From NCBI RefSeq assembly GCF_002571225.1, contig NZ_NVEC01000001.1, positions 1-64,000 on the forward strand: DNA of 64,000 bases. The letters run 5' to 3'. The stretch comes from Bacillus sp. AFS059628 (GTDB lineage: Bacteria; Bacillota; Bacilli; Bacillales; Bacillaceae_G). The notes under the pieces were generated by a model, which had not been told where the DNA came from, ran no database searches, and worked only from the letters and a program-made list of their open reading frames with translations. The position numbers were made by a program, and so were the translations under genes. Of the stretch, positions 25,942-35,119 are shown piece by piece (the first letter of the stretch is position 1; each line of letters opens with the position of its first letter).

Positions 25942-25973
25942 AAACCTAAAACCTAAAACCTAAAACCTAAAAC
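25942..25973. repeat. Seven-base tandem repeat (AAACCTA)
   Basis: Four full copies of AAACCTA plus AAAC, in the gap between the flgG terminator and the AlaX gene. A repeat of this kind is prone to slippage and could differ between strains. Confidence 0.85.
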
Positions 25974-25977
25974 AAAA

Positions 25978-25999
25978 AGACTCCCGCTAACGGAAGTCT
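25978..25999 (-). terminator. Terminator of the flgG operon
   Basis: A 9-bp stem with one mismatch (AGACTCCCG with CGGAAGTCT) and a 4-nt loop, just after the flgG stop. The A-run on its left gives a U-tract for the minus strand. Confidence 0.8.
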
Positions 26000-26000
26000 C

Positions 26001-26774
26001 CTATCTCAAGATTTCATTCGCTTCTTTTTCATAAATTTTATCAAATGAAGTCATAACGCGTTGTGATGCTGAAATCATTCTTTGATCCGTCATAAGATCT
26101 GCCATCTCTTTCGTCATATCTACATTTGAATTTTCTAGCATATGGTTTTTTACTAAGCCTGTTCCGTTCGGTAAATCAGCAATGTTTCCTTCTGCTAGTG
26201 TAAAGCTTTTATTCTCTCTTTGTATTAGACGAGCATTTGCTTCTGCATCTACTGTTTTAGTTTGCAGGCGTGCAATATTATTTTGTGTTACTTCATCATA
26301 TAATGTACCATCTGCTTGTACAGCTACCTTTGCTCCTTCAGGAATACGAATACGTTCATTATTCTCTCCCATAACAAAAGCACCAGATGATGTTTGCAAG
26401 TAACGATCACTATTTATTGTAAAACTACCATCTCTCGTTAAAAACGTTTCATCGTTTTTAGATGTAACGAAAAATGATGTTGTACCGGCTGCGCCATCGT
26501 CTAAAAAGAAATCTGTAGCACTATTTGTCATTTGTATATTTCCTTGTACTAAGTTCACATGCGTAGCGGCTGGAACTACTGCGTAATCGACCGAACCGAT
26601 ATTTGTCACAGCCCCGTCACCACGGCGATATGTGTCTTGTACATCAAATACTTTAGAAGTCATATTTTCTGCTTTAAATCCTGTCGTTTGGGCATTTGCA
26701 ACGTTATTCGAATGAACATTAATACGCTGCATGTAATTCATCATACCCATTGAACCTATATAAAGACCGTTCAT
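26001..26774 (-). CDS. flgG: Flagellar basal-body rod protein FlgG (FlgF/FlgG family)
   Basis: A 257-residue rod protein. The N-terminal motif INVHSNNVANAQTTGFKAE and the C-terminal SNVDMTKEMADLMTDQRMISASQRVM are the coiled ends shared by axial flagellar proteins. It is last in the export-apparatus operon. It has no ribosome site close to its ATG: AGAGGTGA lies 31 bases away, across a perfect 22-base palindrome (see 26783-26813). It could equally be named FlhO/FlgF by homology; only one such gene is in the window. Confidence 0.9.
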   Translation of the reverse strand: MNGLYIGSMGMMNYMQRINVHSNNVANAQTTGFKAENMTSKVFDVQDTYRRGDGAVTNIGSVDYAVVPAATHVNLVQGNIQMTNSATDFFLDDGAAGTTSFFVTSKNDETFLTRDGSFTINSDRYLQTSSGAFVMGENNERIRIPEGAKVAVQADGTLYDEVTQNNIARLQTKTVDAEANARLIQRENKSFTLAEGNIADLPNGTGLVKNHMLENSNVDMTKEMADLMTDQRMISASQRVMTSFDKIYEKEANEILR

Positions 26775-26782
26775 ATTCGATT

Positions 26783-26813
26783 GAATAAGGCAATTGCCTT
26801 ATTCTTCACCTCT
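26783..26813 (-). promoter_or_regulatory. Hairpin inserted between Shine-Dalgarno and flgG start
   Basis: On the minus strand the order is AGAGGTGA (26813-26806), one base, a perfect 22-base palindrome (26804-26783: 9-bp stem GAATAAGGC, loop AATT), eight bases, then ATG (26774). Folding the hairpin would bring the ribosome site to normal spacing. The same geometry precedes cheR. Confidence 0.75.
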
Positions 26814-26816
26814 TTT

Positions 26817-28127
26817 CTATGATGTTTGTAACATTTGTTTTGCTAAATGTTCAGCTGTAGCGATATGTATGTTTTTCTTTACATCTTGTCCGTCTGTCAT
26901 TAATACAATGGGAGCAGATGACACTGCTGGAATTTTCAATAACTCACCACTACTTGCTGTTTCATCAAATTTCGTAAATACGATACCATCAATATGAATA
27001 TCTTTAAAGTTCGTAATGATTTCGATCATATCTTTACTTTTCATCGAAGCTGATAACGTTAAACAAATATAATCTGGCTCTACTTGTCCCATCGTTTCAA
27101 TCATTTCTTCCACTGTTTCTGACGCACGATAATTTTTTCCAGCTGTATCAATTAAAATATAATCGACGCGCGCTTCTTCTTTAAAATACGTAAGCGCTCT
27201 TGTCATTGCAGCTTCATCACGTACAGCGATTACTTCAAATCCAATTGTCTTTACGTAATCTTGCAGCTGCTGTACCGTTCCAATGCGTGAATGATCTGTC
27301 GTAATAAAACCGACCGTTTTTTTCTTACCGTGGAACTGCCATGCCATTTTCGCAAGTGTCGTCGTTTTTCCAACTCCAGTTGGACCGATTAATGCAATTG
27401 TTTGTACTTCTTTTTCAAATACATTTTCCGTATTGAAATGAGATCTCATATCTTCCAATATATATTCGATCACTTCTTCTTCTGTAATCATCGTCGCATT
27501 CTCAAACTTCACTTTTAACTTTTCAGCATATGCATGAATGAAGTATTGTTCTACATCGTTTTGCTCTAGCATGCGAATTACTTTTTGAATAATAAATGGC
27601 ACAGATTCTTGCTTTTCTTTCTTTACAACCACTTCTTCTTTTTTGACAGGAACGACTTTTTTCATAGCTTTTTGCTTTTTTGTTACTTTCGTTTCTTCCG
27701 TCTGTTTCACAACGACGATACCTTTTTCAAACAACTTTAATAGTTTCTCTTTCTTTCTTGCCCATTCTTCACTATTTCCTGTTTGCATCGCCGCATATGA
27801 CATCGGAGTCGTCACGTTTTCTAAATTGTGCAGTACCGATTGAATTCCGTTCGCCTTCACAATTTGTTCTGAAGGCTCATTCACAACATCCATTAATTGT
27901 TCATGAAATTGAGCTGTGCCTTCGTTCACTTCTTCCTGTTTATCCTCTGGAAAAGCGACTAACATTTCATAATTCTTTTTCCAAAAAAACGGGATATTTC
28001 GTTTTACACTTTCATCGACAACGTAATAATAATCTGTACCATATTGGTCAAATAACTTTCGATACAATTCATTTTTCGAAGCTGCTTTTATTCGCATTAA
28101 CGCTTCTTTCTTTTCTGTACTTTCCAT
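26817..28127 (-). CDS. flhF: Flagellar SRP-type GTPase FlhF
   Basis: A 436-residue protein. The C-terminal NG domain has P-loop GPTGVGKTTT, then TTDHSRIGTVQQLQ, DYILIDTAGKNYR and the TKFDETASSG motif of SRP GTPases; the N-terminal basic region (B domain) is divergent. FlhF guides placement of flagella at the membrane. It sits between flhA and flgG. The usual partner gene flhG is absent here. AGGGGGTGAAGTA precedes the ATG. Confidence 0.93.
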   Translation of the reverse strand: MESTEKKEALMRIKAASKNELYRKLFDQYGTDYYYVVDESVKRNIPFFWKKNYEMLVAFPEDKQEEVNEGTAQFHEQLMDVVNEPSEQIVKANGIQSVLHNLENVTTPMSYAAMQTGNSEEWARKKEKLLKLFEKGIVVVKQTEETKVTKKQKAMKKVVPVKKEEVVVKKEKQESVPFIIQKVIRMLEQNDVEQYFIHAYAEKLKVKFENATMITEEEVIEYILEDMRSHFNTENVFEKEVQTIALIGPTGVGKTTTLAKMAWQFHGKKKTVGFITTDHSRIGTVQQLQDYVKTIGFEVIAVRDEAAMTRALTYFKEEARVDYILIDTAGKNYRASETVEEMIETMGQVEPDYICLTLSASMKSKDMIEIITNFKDIHIDGIVFTKFDETASSGELLKIPAVSSAPIVLMTDGQDVKKNIHIATAEHLAKQMLQTS

Positions 28128-28141
28128 TACTTCACCCCCTA

Positions 28142-30208
28142 CTATTCAATATAGGCAATTTGATCTACAACAATCTCTGGTGCTAATTCGCTAATACAAA
28201 GTACTTGTGCTTCTACTTGATAGCGCTCAAGAAGTCTTACAATCGCAAATCTGAAATCTTTTCTGCGCGTTAATAATACTGGTTCTCTTCCCATTAACCT
28301 CGCTTGTTTAAATACGCGTTGTACTTGCTCAACTACGCGCGATTCTAAATCTAAATCCCAGTTTAATAAATAACCTTGATAAGAATTGTTCACAACGTCC
28401 GCATCTAATTCGATTGAATCTGAGAAGAGCGCCGCATAAATTTTACCGTCAGGATTTTTCGCATTTTCACAAATAACTTTTGAAATACATTCACGGACGA
28501 ATGATGTTACACCGTCAACATGATTTTGATAAATTTCTTTTCCGTCAATAATACCTTCAATAATAGTTGGTAAATCACGAATAGAAATACCTTCTTTTAG
28601 CAGTTGTTTAATAACATTTTGAACGAGTGATAAGTCGATTTCTTTCTTCTTAATCTCTTCTAATAAAACGCCGTTATCATTTTCAAGCGAGTTAATTAAG
28701 TCTTTTACATGTTGACGCTGAATTAACTCATGAAGATTACGTCTAACGACAACATCTAAATGTGTAATTAATATGCTAAGCGGCTCTAATACTTGATAGC
28801 CTTTCATCTGCGCATCTTGTACCATATGCTCTAAAATCCAATATCCATCTTCACCGAAAATTGGATCTTTCGCTGGTTCTGCATCTAAATCGGCCATTAC
28901 ATTCGGTGTTTTCAGTGCTAATAAGTAACCTGATTTTAAAACACCTTCAGCTGCCTTCGCACCTTTAATACGAATAATGTATCGTCCGCGTGGTCTAAAA
29001 CTCGTATTATCTTTAAAGTTAATTCCCGGAACGTTAATACCAAGGTCGGTAATAATCGATTTCCTCATAAGAACAACTTTATCACGAGCTGTTTCCCCAT
29101 TAATTTTCTGCTTTACAAGTGCTGCTAAATCTAAACCGAGTTCGACAATAATTGGATATTTATCTGTAAATACTCCGAATGAATCTTCCACTTGTTGCAG
29201 TTGCTCGTCTTCGCCTTGAATCATTTCTATTTCTTTTTGAAGCTCGTCTTCTTTTTCTTTCTTTATTCGGTTTTTATTACGAATGCCTAAGAAGATAATT
29301 GTTCCACCAACGAGTGCGAATGGTAGAAATGGTAGCGGAGTGAAAATACCCATCGCGATAAATAAACCACCAAGCGCATATACAACGACTTCATGCGCTA
29401 ATAACTCTTTAAAGATACCTTCCGTTACTGTATCCGGTGAGCCGTCAAATACACGCGTTACGATAATACCTGTTGAAATCGCAAGCATTAACGAACCAAT
29501 TTGGTTTACGATTCCATCACCGACAGTTAACTGTGTATAATGAAGAGCTGCTTCAGCAAAGCTCATGCCTTGCTGCATCATGCCGACAATTAAACCGAAA
29601 ATAATGTTTACGAATAAAATGACAATCCCGAAAATAACGTCCCCTTTAATGAACTTCCCGGCACCATCCATCGCTCCGTAAAACTCTGTTTCCATATTTA
29701 ATTTCTTTCGTTTCGCCTGTGCATCTTTTTCCGTAATAATACGCTGGTTTAAATCCGCATCGATTGACATTTGTTTCCCTGGTAAAGAATCAAGTGTAAA
29801 ACGTGCTGCAACTTCAGCTGTACGAGATGCACCGTTTGCAACGATAAACTGGAATATGATTAATACTGTAAAAATAACGATACCAATTAATAAGTTCCCG
29901 CCAATTACGAACTGGCCAAACTCTTCAATAACATGACCCGCATTTCCGTTTGTCAAAATTGCTCGCGTCGTCGATACGTTAATCGATACGCGGAAAATCC
30001 CGATTAATAACAACATCGTCGGAAATGATTTTAATTCATCCCACTCGTTAATACTTGTCGCTCGCATATAAATAAGCACTGACATACTTAGTAGAAAAAC
30101 GATAATGATATCAAGTATAAATGGTGGAAGTGGAATTAAGAGCGCCACTACAAATGACGCTGCTAAAAAGATAGAAAAATAGGTTCTTGCAGAATCTATC
30201 TTAAACAA
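28142..30208 (-). CDS. flhA: Flagellar export gate protein FlhA
   Basis: A 688-residue export-gate protein. It has eight N-terminal transmembrane helices with the FHIPEP-type region (GNAGHVIEEFGQFVIGGN, TLDSLPGKQMSIDADLN) and a large cytoplasmic C-terminal domain from about residue 330. TTG at 30208 is the likely start, since GGAGGAG stands directly before it and the longer frame would begin within the ribosome site. It forms the export gate with FlhB and FliPQR. Confidence 0.95.
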   Translation of the reverse strand: MFKIDSARTYFSIFLAASFVVALLIPLPPFILDIIIVFLLSMSVLIYMRATSINEWDELKSFPTMLLLIGIFRVSINVSTTRAILTNGNAGHVIEEFGQFVIGGNLLIGIVIFTVLIIFQFIVANGASRTAEVAARFTLDSLPGKQMSIDADLNQRIITEKDAQAKRKKLNMETEFYGAMDGAGKFIKGDVIFGIVILFVNIIFGLIVGMMQQGMSFAEAALHYTQLTVGDGIVNQIGSLMLAISTGIIVTRVFDGSPDTVTEGIFKELLAHEVVVYALGGLFIAMGIFTPLPFLPFALVGGTIIFLGIRNKNRIKKEKEDELQKEIEMIQGEDEQLQQVEDSFGVFTDKYPIIVELGLDLAALVKQKINGETARDKVVLMRKSIITDLGINVPGINFKDNTSFRPRGRYIIRIKGAKAAEGVLKSGYLLALKTPNVMADLDAEPAKDPIFGEDGYWILEHMVQDAQMKGYQVLEPLSILITHLDVVVRRNLHELIQRQHVKDLINSLENDNGVLLEEIKKKEIDLSLVQNVIKQLLKEGISIRDLPTIIEGIIDGKEIYQNHVDGVTSFVRECISKVICENAKNPDGKIYAALFSDSIELDADVVNNSYQGYLLNWDLDLESRVVEQVQRVFKQARLMGREPVLLTRRKDFRFAIVRLLERYQVEAQVLCISELAPEIVVDQIAYIE

Positions 30209-30231
30209 AGAGATCTCCTCCAAACGCGCTA

Positions 30232-31278
30232 TTACACTTCAAGTTCATTCGTTTGAATTAAATAGCGCATAACTTCAATTACAGCTACGTATAAATCTTC
30301 TGGAATCGTCTCATCTTCCTCGACTTGATAATATAAAGAACGAGCAAGCGGACGGTTTTCCACCATTGGTATTTCTTGTTCACGGGCAAGAGTTCGTATA
30401 TATAATGCGAGCTCATCTTCCCCTTTTGCAACGACAATCGGTGCTGCATCAACGTGTTTATTGTACCTGAGCACGACTGAAATATGAGTCGGGTTGTTTA
30501 CAATAAACGTTGCGCCATCCATCTTCTTCGCAATTGTTCCTTGCAATATGGCGTGCATAAAGTTTTTTCGTTTCCCTTTTACTTGCGGGTCCCCTTCATT
30601 ATCTTTATGCTCTTGTTTTACTTCTTCTTTTTTCATCTTAATATCTTGTTCGTACTCCCACTTTTGATAAATAAAATCAATAATAGAAAGAACGATTAAT
30701 ATAATTAAAATAGCTAAGAAGATAAATTTAATTTGTCTTATAATTTCAGTAAGTGACGCAGTCCAGTTAAATCCAATCATACTCACGATTTTCTCTAAAT
30801 TCTTTTTAAATAGCACGTAAGCAACGTAACCGATTAATCCCATATAAAATAGTGATTTCAAAATATCCACTAAACTTTTACGACTAAATAGTCTTGTAAA
30901 ATAGTTTTTCGGGTTAATACGTGATGCTTTCGGCTTAATGACTTTAGAAGAAAATAAGAAACCAACTTGAATCATATAATTGAATAAATGAAAAGCGTAT
31001 ACGAGTATTAAGATTGGAGCTGATACTTTTAGTAGTAAAATCCCCATTAAATAAAAATACTCGGTCGAATCTGTATTTTTTCCAATTTGATCAAACAGCA
31101 CCGATACAGAATTGGCAATCTCAAACCCTAGCCAATCTCCGAAAAAGTAAACGACAACTGCTAATACAAGAATGGAAAATAAATTATTTAAATCTTTACT
31201 CCGGGCAATATTCCCTTCTTCACGCGATTTTTTACGCTTCTGCGGGGTGGCCTTTTCTGTTTTATTATCCTTTGCCAT
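30232..31278 (-). CDS. flhB: Flagellar export switch protein FlhB
   Basis: A 348-residue protein. The N-terminal TEKATPQKRKKSREEGNIARSKDL is the FlhB hallmark, four transmembrane helices follow, and the autocleavage site NPTH (in IVNNPTHISVVL) begins the C-terminal domain that switches substrate class from rod/hook to filament. Gaps to fliR and flhA are short. AGTAGGGGGA precedes the ATG. Confidence 0.95.
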   Translation of the reverse strand: MAKDNKTEKATPQKRKKSREEGNIARSKDLNNLFSILVLAVVVYFFGDWLGFEIANSVSVLFDQIGKNTDSTEYFYLMGILLLKVSAPILILVYAFHLFNYMIQVGFLFSSKVIKPKASRINPKNYFTRLFSRKSLVDILKSLFYMGLIGYVAYVLFKKNLEKIVSMIGFNWTASLTEIIRQIKFIFLAILIILIVLSIIDFIYQKWEYEQDIKMKKEEVKQEHKDNEGDPQVKGKRKNFMHAILQGTIAKKMDGATFIVNNPTHISVVLRYNKHVDAAPIVVAKGEDELALYIRTLAREQEIPMVENRPLARSLYYQVEEDETIPEDLYVAVIEVMRYLIQTNELEV

Positions 31279-31288
31279 GCGCGTCCCC

Positions 31289-32050
31289 CTACTTCGTTAA
31301 GAAAAAGTTAAATAGTTTCGTATATTCTTCAAGCAATACATCCGTCATATTTTTAAACACATAACCGAGCATCGGTACACTCATCGCAATAAACAAAATA
31401 CCACACGTAATTTTAATAACGTACGCATTCATAAAAACGTTTAATTGCGGAGCGTTTTTTGCGATTAAAATCAACACAAAGTTAATGATGAACAAACTTC
31501 CCATGAGCGGAAGAGCAATTTCAACCGCTGATGTGATCGCAAATAATAACGTTGCGAGTAGACTATCTAAAAAACTAGTCGTCAGCAATTTTGAAATCGC
31601 CTCTGTATATTGAAACGACTTTAAAATCGTGGCAACGAAATAATTAATGCCGCCAAGTGAAATAAAAATAATGAGAAAAAATATATCAAAAATGGTTGAT
31701 AGTAACGTAGACTGTGAACCTGCGTTTACATCAAACAAACTTGCTTGTGATAAACCGATATCAAAATCTAAAATATGCCCGGCCATTTTCGGAATGTTCC
31801 ACAGCATTTCTACAATTTTTGAAAGCGATAATCCAATTACAATTTGCGTACCTGCATAAGCTGCAACGTCCCAAACTGTCTTGATGTGAGAGACATCAAC
31901 TTGATCGGCCACTGTTATAGAAAGAGCAAGTCCAAATGTAACTTTCGCCATCGCTGGAATGGATCGACCTGAGAAAAACGGTAAAAAGTATAAAAATGAA
32001 GTAATGCGACAAAACGCAAAAAACGTCGCCGCCCATAATTCCATATTCAT
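31289..32050 (-). CDS. fliR: Flagellar export protein FliR
   Basis: A 253-residue protein with about six transmembrane helices. SRITSFLYFLPFFSGRSIPAMAKVTFGLALS-like N-terminal features and a GLSLSKIVEM segment fit FliR of the FliPQR pore. AGGTGG lies before the ATG. Order fliP-fliQ-fliR-flhB-flhA is the standard export gene order. Confidence 0.92.
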   Translation of the reverse strand: MNMELWAATFFAFCRITSFLYFLPFFSGRSIPAMAKVTFGLALSITVADQVDVSHIKTVWDVAAYAGTQIVIGLSLSKIVEMLWNIPKMAGHILDFDIGLSQASLFDVNAGSQSTLLSTIFDIFFLIIFISLGGINYFVATILKSFQYTEAISKLLTTSFLDSLLATLLFAITSAVEIALPLMGSLFIINFVLILIAKNAPQLNVFMNAYVIKITCGILFIAMSVPMLGYVFKNMTDVLLEEYTKLFNFFLTK

Positions 32051-32065
32051 TTCATTCCACCTATC

Positions 32066-32341
32066 TTAGTACGAACGCAATAGCGATGGGATTTTATCAA
32101 ATAAATCTAAAATAAGCGTCGTTAACTCTTGAAACATCCACGGACCTAAAATGATAATAACGAGTACAATACTCGCCATTTTCGGTAAAAACGTCAGCGT
32201 TTGTTCTTGAATTTGCATCATCGCCATAATGACAGCGATGATAATAACGACAATCATACTTACACCGGCAACCGGCATTAAAATCATAACCCCTTTATAA
32301 AAAAAGGTTTGAAAAATATCTATAATTGGTGACGTATTCAT
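32066..32341 (-). CDS. fliQ: Flagellar export protein FliQ
   Basis: A 91-residue protein with two transmembrane helices and the FliQ pattern IQEQTLTFLPKMASIVLVIIILGPWM. It forms part of the FliPQR pore. ATAGGAG precedes the ATG. Confidence 0.93.
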   Translation of the reverse strand: MNTSPIIDIFQTFFYKGVMILMPVAGVSMIVVIIIAVIMAMMQIQEQTLTFLPKMASIVLVIIILGPWMFQELTTLILDLFDKIPSLLRSY

Positions 32342-32374
32342 TTATATGACTCCTATCACATAGCATCAAATGCT

Positions 32375-33133
32375 TCAGGCGACCGTTTTAAACATAATGT
32401 CGACGATTTTTGTATATCCACCTAAATATACGAAAACGAGTATTTTAAATGGTAAACTTAAAATCATCGGCGGTACCATCATCATCCCGAGGTACATTAA
32501 AAGTGTACTAATAATCAAATCTATAAATACAAACGCTAAATAAATGAACATCCCTGTTAACAATCCTTTTTGAATTTGCGTTAACGTAAAGGATGGTACG
32601 AGCGTAAATAAGGATAGATCCTTTAAATCCTTCGGCAACTCTTCCCCGCGTACTTTCAGCATCATCTTTAAATCATGCTTATACGTATGCTTTGACATAT
32701 ACTCTTTCATAATCGGAGCTGTCGTTTCCGCAGCTTGACTTACCGTTATTTTCTCTTTCGTCATCGGATCCCACACATCGCTCTTCAGTTGTCCTAGTAC
32801 AGGCTGCATCGTAAAGAGTGATAAAAATAATGCAAGTCCAACAAGTACTTGGTTCGGTGGTAAATTCATTACCCCAAGTCCTTGACGTGTAATCCCAAGA
32901 ACGATCATAAAATAAGTAAAATGTGTAAATAATAGAACGATAGAAGAAGATAATGATAAAAGGGTAACGAGCGCAAATAACTGTACACTTGAATTACTCG
33001 TAAACTCTTTTCCATTTTCGAAATTAATAAAACCGTTTTGGGCTGCATACGCTGGATTTACAAAAATAATTGAAAAAACGATAGAAAATACGAAAATAAC
33101 GGCTAATAATGATAACTGTTTCTTTATTCTCAT
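32375..33133 (-). CDS. fliP: Flagellar export protein FliP
   Basis: A 252-residue protein with a signal peptide (MRIKKQLSLLAVIFVFSIVF) and four further helices. LGITRQGLGVMNLPPNQVLVGLALFLSLFTMQPV and the C-terminal GMMMVPPMILSLPFKILVFV are FliP signatures. It overlaps the preceding fliO-like gene by four bases, so translation is coupled. Confidence 0.95.
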   Translation of the reverse strand: MRIKKQLSLLAVIFVFSIVFSIIFVNPAYAAQNGFINFENGKEFTSNSSVQLFALVTLLSLSSSIVLLFTHFTYFMIVLGITRQGLGVMNLPPNQVLVGLALFLSLFTMQPVLGQLKSDVWDPMTKEKITVSQAAETTAPIMKEYMSKHTYKHDLKMMLKVRGEELPKDLKDLSLFTLVPSFTLTQIQKGLLTGMFIYLAFVFIDLIISTLLMYLGMMMVPPMILSLPFKILVFVYLGGYTKIVDIMFKTVA

Positions 33134-33450
33134 GATGGATCCTCTACTTTTTTCGTTTCACTCTTCACCGCGTCTTCTAGCGCTTGTTGAAACTGATTTC
33201 CTGTTCCTGTTAATTGCACAGATTGAACACCGTTATTACTAATAACAGTGAACACTTGCTTGCCGTCTACTTCAAATAAAAAGGCACTTGTTTGATGATT
33301 TAAATACACGCCGTCCTTCACTTGAATATGGCCATTTTCACCTTGCTTAAAAAACTGCTGTTTGCGCGTCTTTTTCGTCATATAATATGCACCGTAACCG
33401 AGCGCACCAAACAGTAAAACGACTTGAAATAAGGTCGTCATATACGACAT
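33130..33450 (-). CDS. fliO: FliO-like flagellar assembly protein
   Basis: A 106-residue protein with one N-terminal transmembrane helix (LFQVVLLFGALGYGAYYM) and a small beta-rich cytoplasmic part (VKDGVYLNHQTSAFLFEVDGK). Size, plan and position before fliP fit FliO, which is poorly conserved in sequence. It helps FliP assemble. AGAGGAGGAG precedes the ATG. Confidence 0.75.
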   Translation of the reverse strand: MSYMTTLFQVVLLFGALGYGAYYMTKKTRKQQFFKQGENGHIQVKDGVYLNHQTSAFLFEVDGKQVFTVISNNGVQSVQLTGTGNQFQQALEDAVKSETKKVEDPS

Positions 33451-33462
33451 ATGACTCCTCCT

Positions 33463-33822
33463 CTACTCTTTATCTTGCATTTGACTTTGCGCTTTCATAA
33501 GCGCAGCTTGCTTCTTGTCAGCTTCAATTTCAGAAATGATAATACCGAACTTCTCGTCCATTACAATCGCTTCCCCAATGCCGACTTTCATATTACTTAA
33601 ATACACATCTACTTTATGTCCTAAGTTTTTCTCTACTTCCAGAACATCGCCCACTTTTAACTCTTTCACATCACCAAGCGTAATAGATGCCTTTCCAAGC
33701 TTTACACCAAGTTCAATCGAAATATCTGAAACAGTATCAATATGTGCTTTACTTGCTTCATTTCTCTTTCCTGTAAATTCTTCTAATCCCATTAATGACA
33801 CAGGAGATACTTCATGCTTCAT
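33463..33822 (-). CDS. fliN: Flagellar motor switch protein FliN
   Basis: A 119-residue protein with the SpoA/FliN C-terminal domain: DISIELGVKLGKASITLGDVKELKVGDVLEVEK and VDVYLSNMKVGIGEAIVMDEKFGIII. It belongs to the C-ring. It lacks any CheC domain, unlike the large FliY encoded at 60661-62304. TAGGAGG precedes the ATG. A charged tail (KAQSQMQDKE) follows the domain. Confidence 0.92.
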   Translation of the reverse strand: MKHEVSPVSLMGLEEFTGKRNEASKAHIDTVSDISIELGVKLGKASITLGDVKELKVGDVLEVEKNLGHKVDVYLSNMKVGIGEAIVMDEKFGIIISEIEADKKQAALMKAQSQMQDKE

Positions 33823-33832
33823 ATGGATCCTC

Positions 33833-34819
33833 CTACTCTACAAAACTTTTAAATAAGAGCGCCTTACGCGTTCCATCTTTTCCAATAAAACAATTAAATT
33901 TATGTTTTCCATCTACAAAACCAAGTAATTCATCCGAAACTTTCGTATGAAGCGGAATAATATCGCCTTCTTCAATTTGTTCAATTTCACCCATTGTCAT
34001 CTTCTGCTCACCAATTGCAACGTGAACAGGTTTGTACACTTGATTTACTTTCACTTCCACTTCAGACGTATACTTCTTACGTTTATCTGAAGAATGTTCA
34101 ACAATATTTTCAGACGTTAACTTATCCATAATTTCTTCAACAGATAAAAATGGAATTCCGATGCGCACCGTCGTATTCCAAAAATCCGTTTTCATATTTA
34201 CGTTCAGTAATGAAATAATATCGCTTGCTGTCGTAATTTTAAGTGCATTCGGATCTGTCTCTGTCGTTACAAATTTCGGTTTAATTTCCACAACACTTTC
34301 AAATGATTGCTCTAAATTTTTACATAGAAGTGCAAAAATATTATCAAGTGTTAAAAACTCGAACGCCGTCAGTGGTCTACGCATCGTAAAGTTACGCTTA
34401 CTATCTCCGCCGAGCCAGCACTCATGAATGTAAATAACAAATGCTAAATCAATCTCAATAACAATTTCTCCAAGCTCTGGAAGTCCGAGATCAATGACGC
34501 AATATAAATAGTAATCTTTCGGCATTTTCTCCACATACTCACTCGTAAATGGAACTTGCTCAACTGTCGAAGGCTCTAAATCGATTGGAATACGCATACG
34601 CGCTGACAACGTCTGTGACGTCTGTTTACCAAACGTAGAAGCAATCGCTTGCAAACTACGTAAATGCTCCACACCGAACTTCTCCGGTCTATTAAAATCA
34701 TACTCTTGAAATTTATCTTGCTTCCCTGCTTCTTGTGCGAAAGCTGGCATTTCCTCGCCTTCATTTACCGCCTTCAGCAGGGCATCAATTTGCTCTTGGC
34801 TTAATTTTTCGCCACTCAT
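33833..34819 (-). CDS. fliM: Flagellar motor switch protein FliM
   Basis: A 328-residue C-ring protein. The N-terminal LSQEQIDALLKAV is the CheY-P binding peptide; the middle CheC-like domain and C-terminal SpoA domain (QVYKPVHVAIGEQKMTMGEIEQIEEGDIIPL) follow. It is translated from AGGGAAGGGG and followed by fliN after ten bases. Confidence 0.94.
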   Translation of the reverse strand: MSGEKLSQEQIDALLKAVNEGEEMPAFAQEAGKQDKFQEYDFNRPEKFGVEHLRSLQAIASTFGKQTSQTLSARMRIPIDLEPSTVEQVPFTSEYVEKMPKDYYLYCVIDLGLPELGEIVIEIDLAFVIYIHECWLGGDSKRNFTMRRPLTAFEFLTLDNIFALLCKNLEQSFESVVEIKPKFVTTETDPNALKITTASDIISLLNVNMKTDFWNTTVRIGIPFLSVEEIMDKLTSENIVEHSSDKRKKYTSEVEVKVNQVYKPVHVAIGEQKMTMGEIEQIEEGDIIPLHTKVSDELLGFVDGKHKFNCFIGKDGTRKALLFKSFVE

Positions 34820-34833
34820 GACAATCCCCTTCC

Positions 34834-35079
34834 CTACCTTTTCAATTCAACGATTTCAACGTACATCTTTCCATTCTTCGTCAAAATCTTTCCGGTTCCA
34901 ATCTCTTCATTCTCAAGCATAAGACGCACCGTATTTTTCGTTGAATTTTCAAGACGATACAATGTACCTTTCGTAATATGAAGCAGATCTTCAATTTTCT
35001 TTTTCGTATTTCCGATTTCAAAATAAATTGTTAACGGAATATCATCTTGTAATTTCAATCTAGCCAACTCCCATATCAT
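34834..35079 (-). CDS. Small SpoA/FliN-domain protein
   Basis: An 81-residue protein made almost only of a SpoA (FliN C-terminal) domain: LKLQDDIPLTIYFEIGNTKKKIEDLLHITKGTLYRLE then IGTGKILTKNGKMYVEIVELK. It is the third SpoA protein of this operon region, after FliM and FliN. It may be a C-ring or export-linked adaptor. ATG 35079 is used; a GTG two codons earlier is possible and neither has a strong ribosome site. Confidence 0.75.
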   Translation of the reverse strand: MIWELARLKLQDDIPLTIYFEIGNTKKKIEDLLHITKGTLYRLENSTKNTVRLMLENEEIGTGKILTKNGKMYVEIVELKR

Positions 35080-35119
35080 GTTCACGAAAATTTCATTTTC
35101 TCTCTATATATGAAACTTC

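Noticed and set aside
27680-28186. Plus-strand ORF of 168 codons opposite flhF
   Set aside because: No ribosome site; product is a leucine/serine/phenylalanine-rich shadow of the flhF reading frame.
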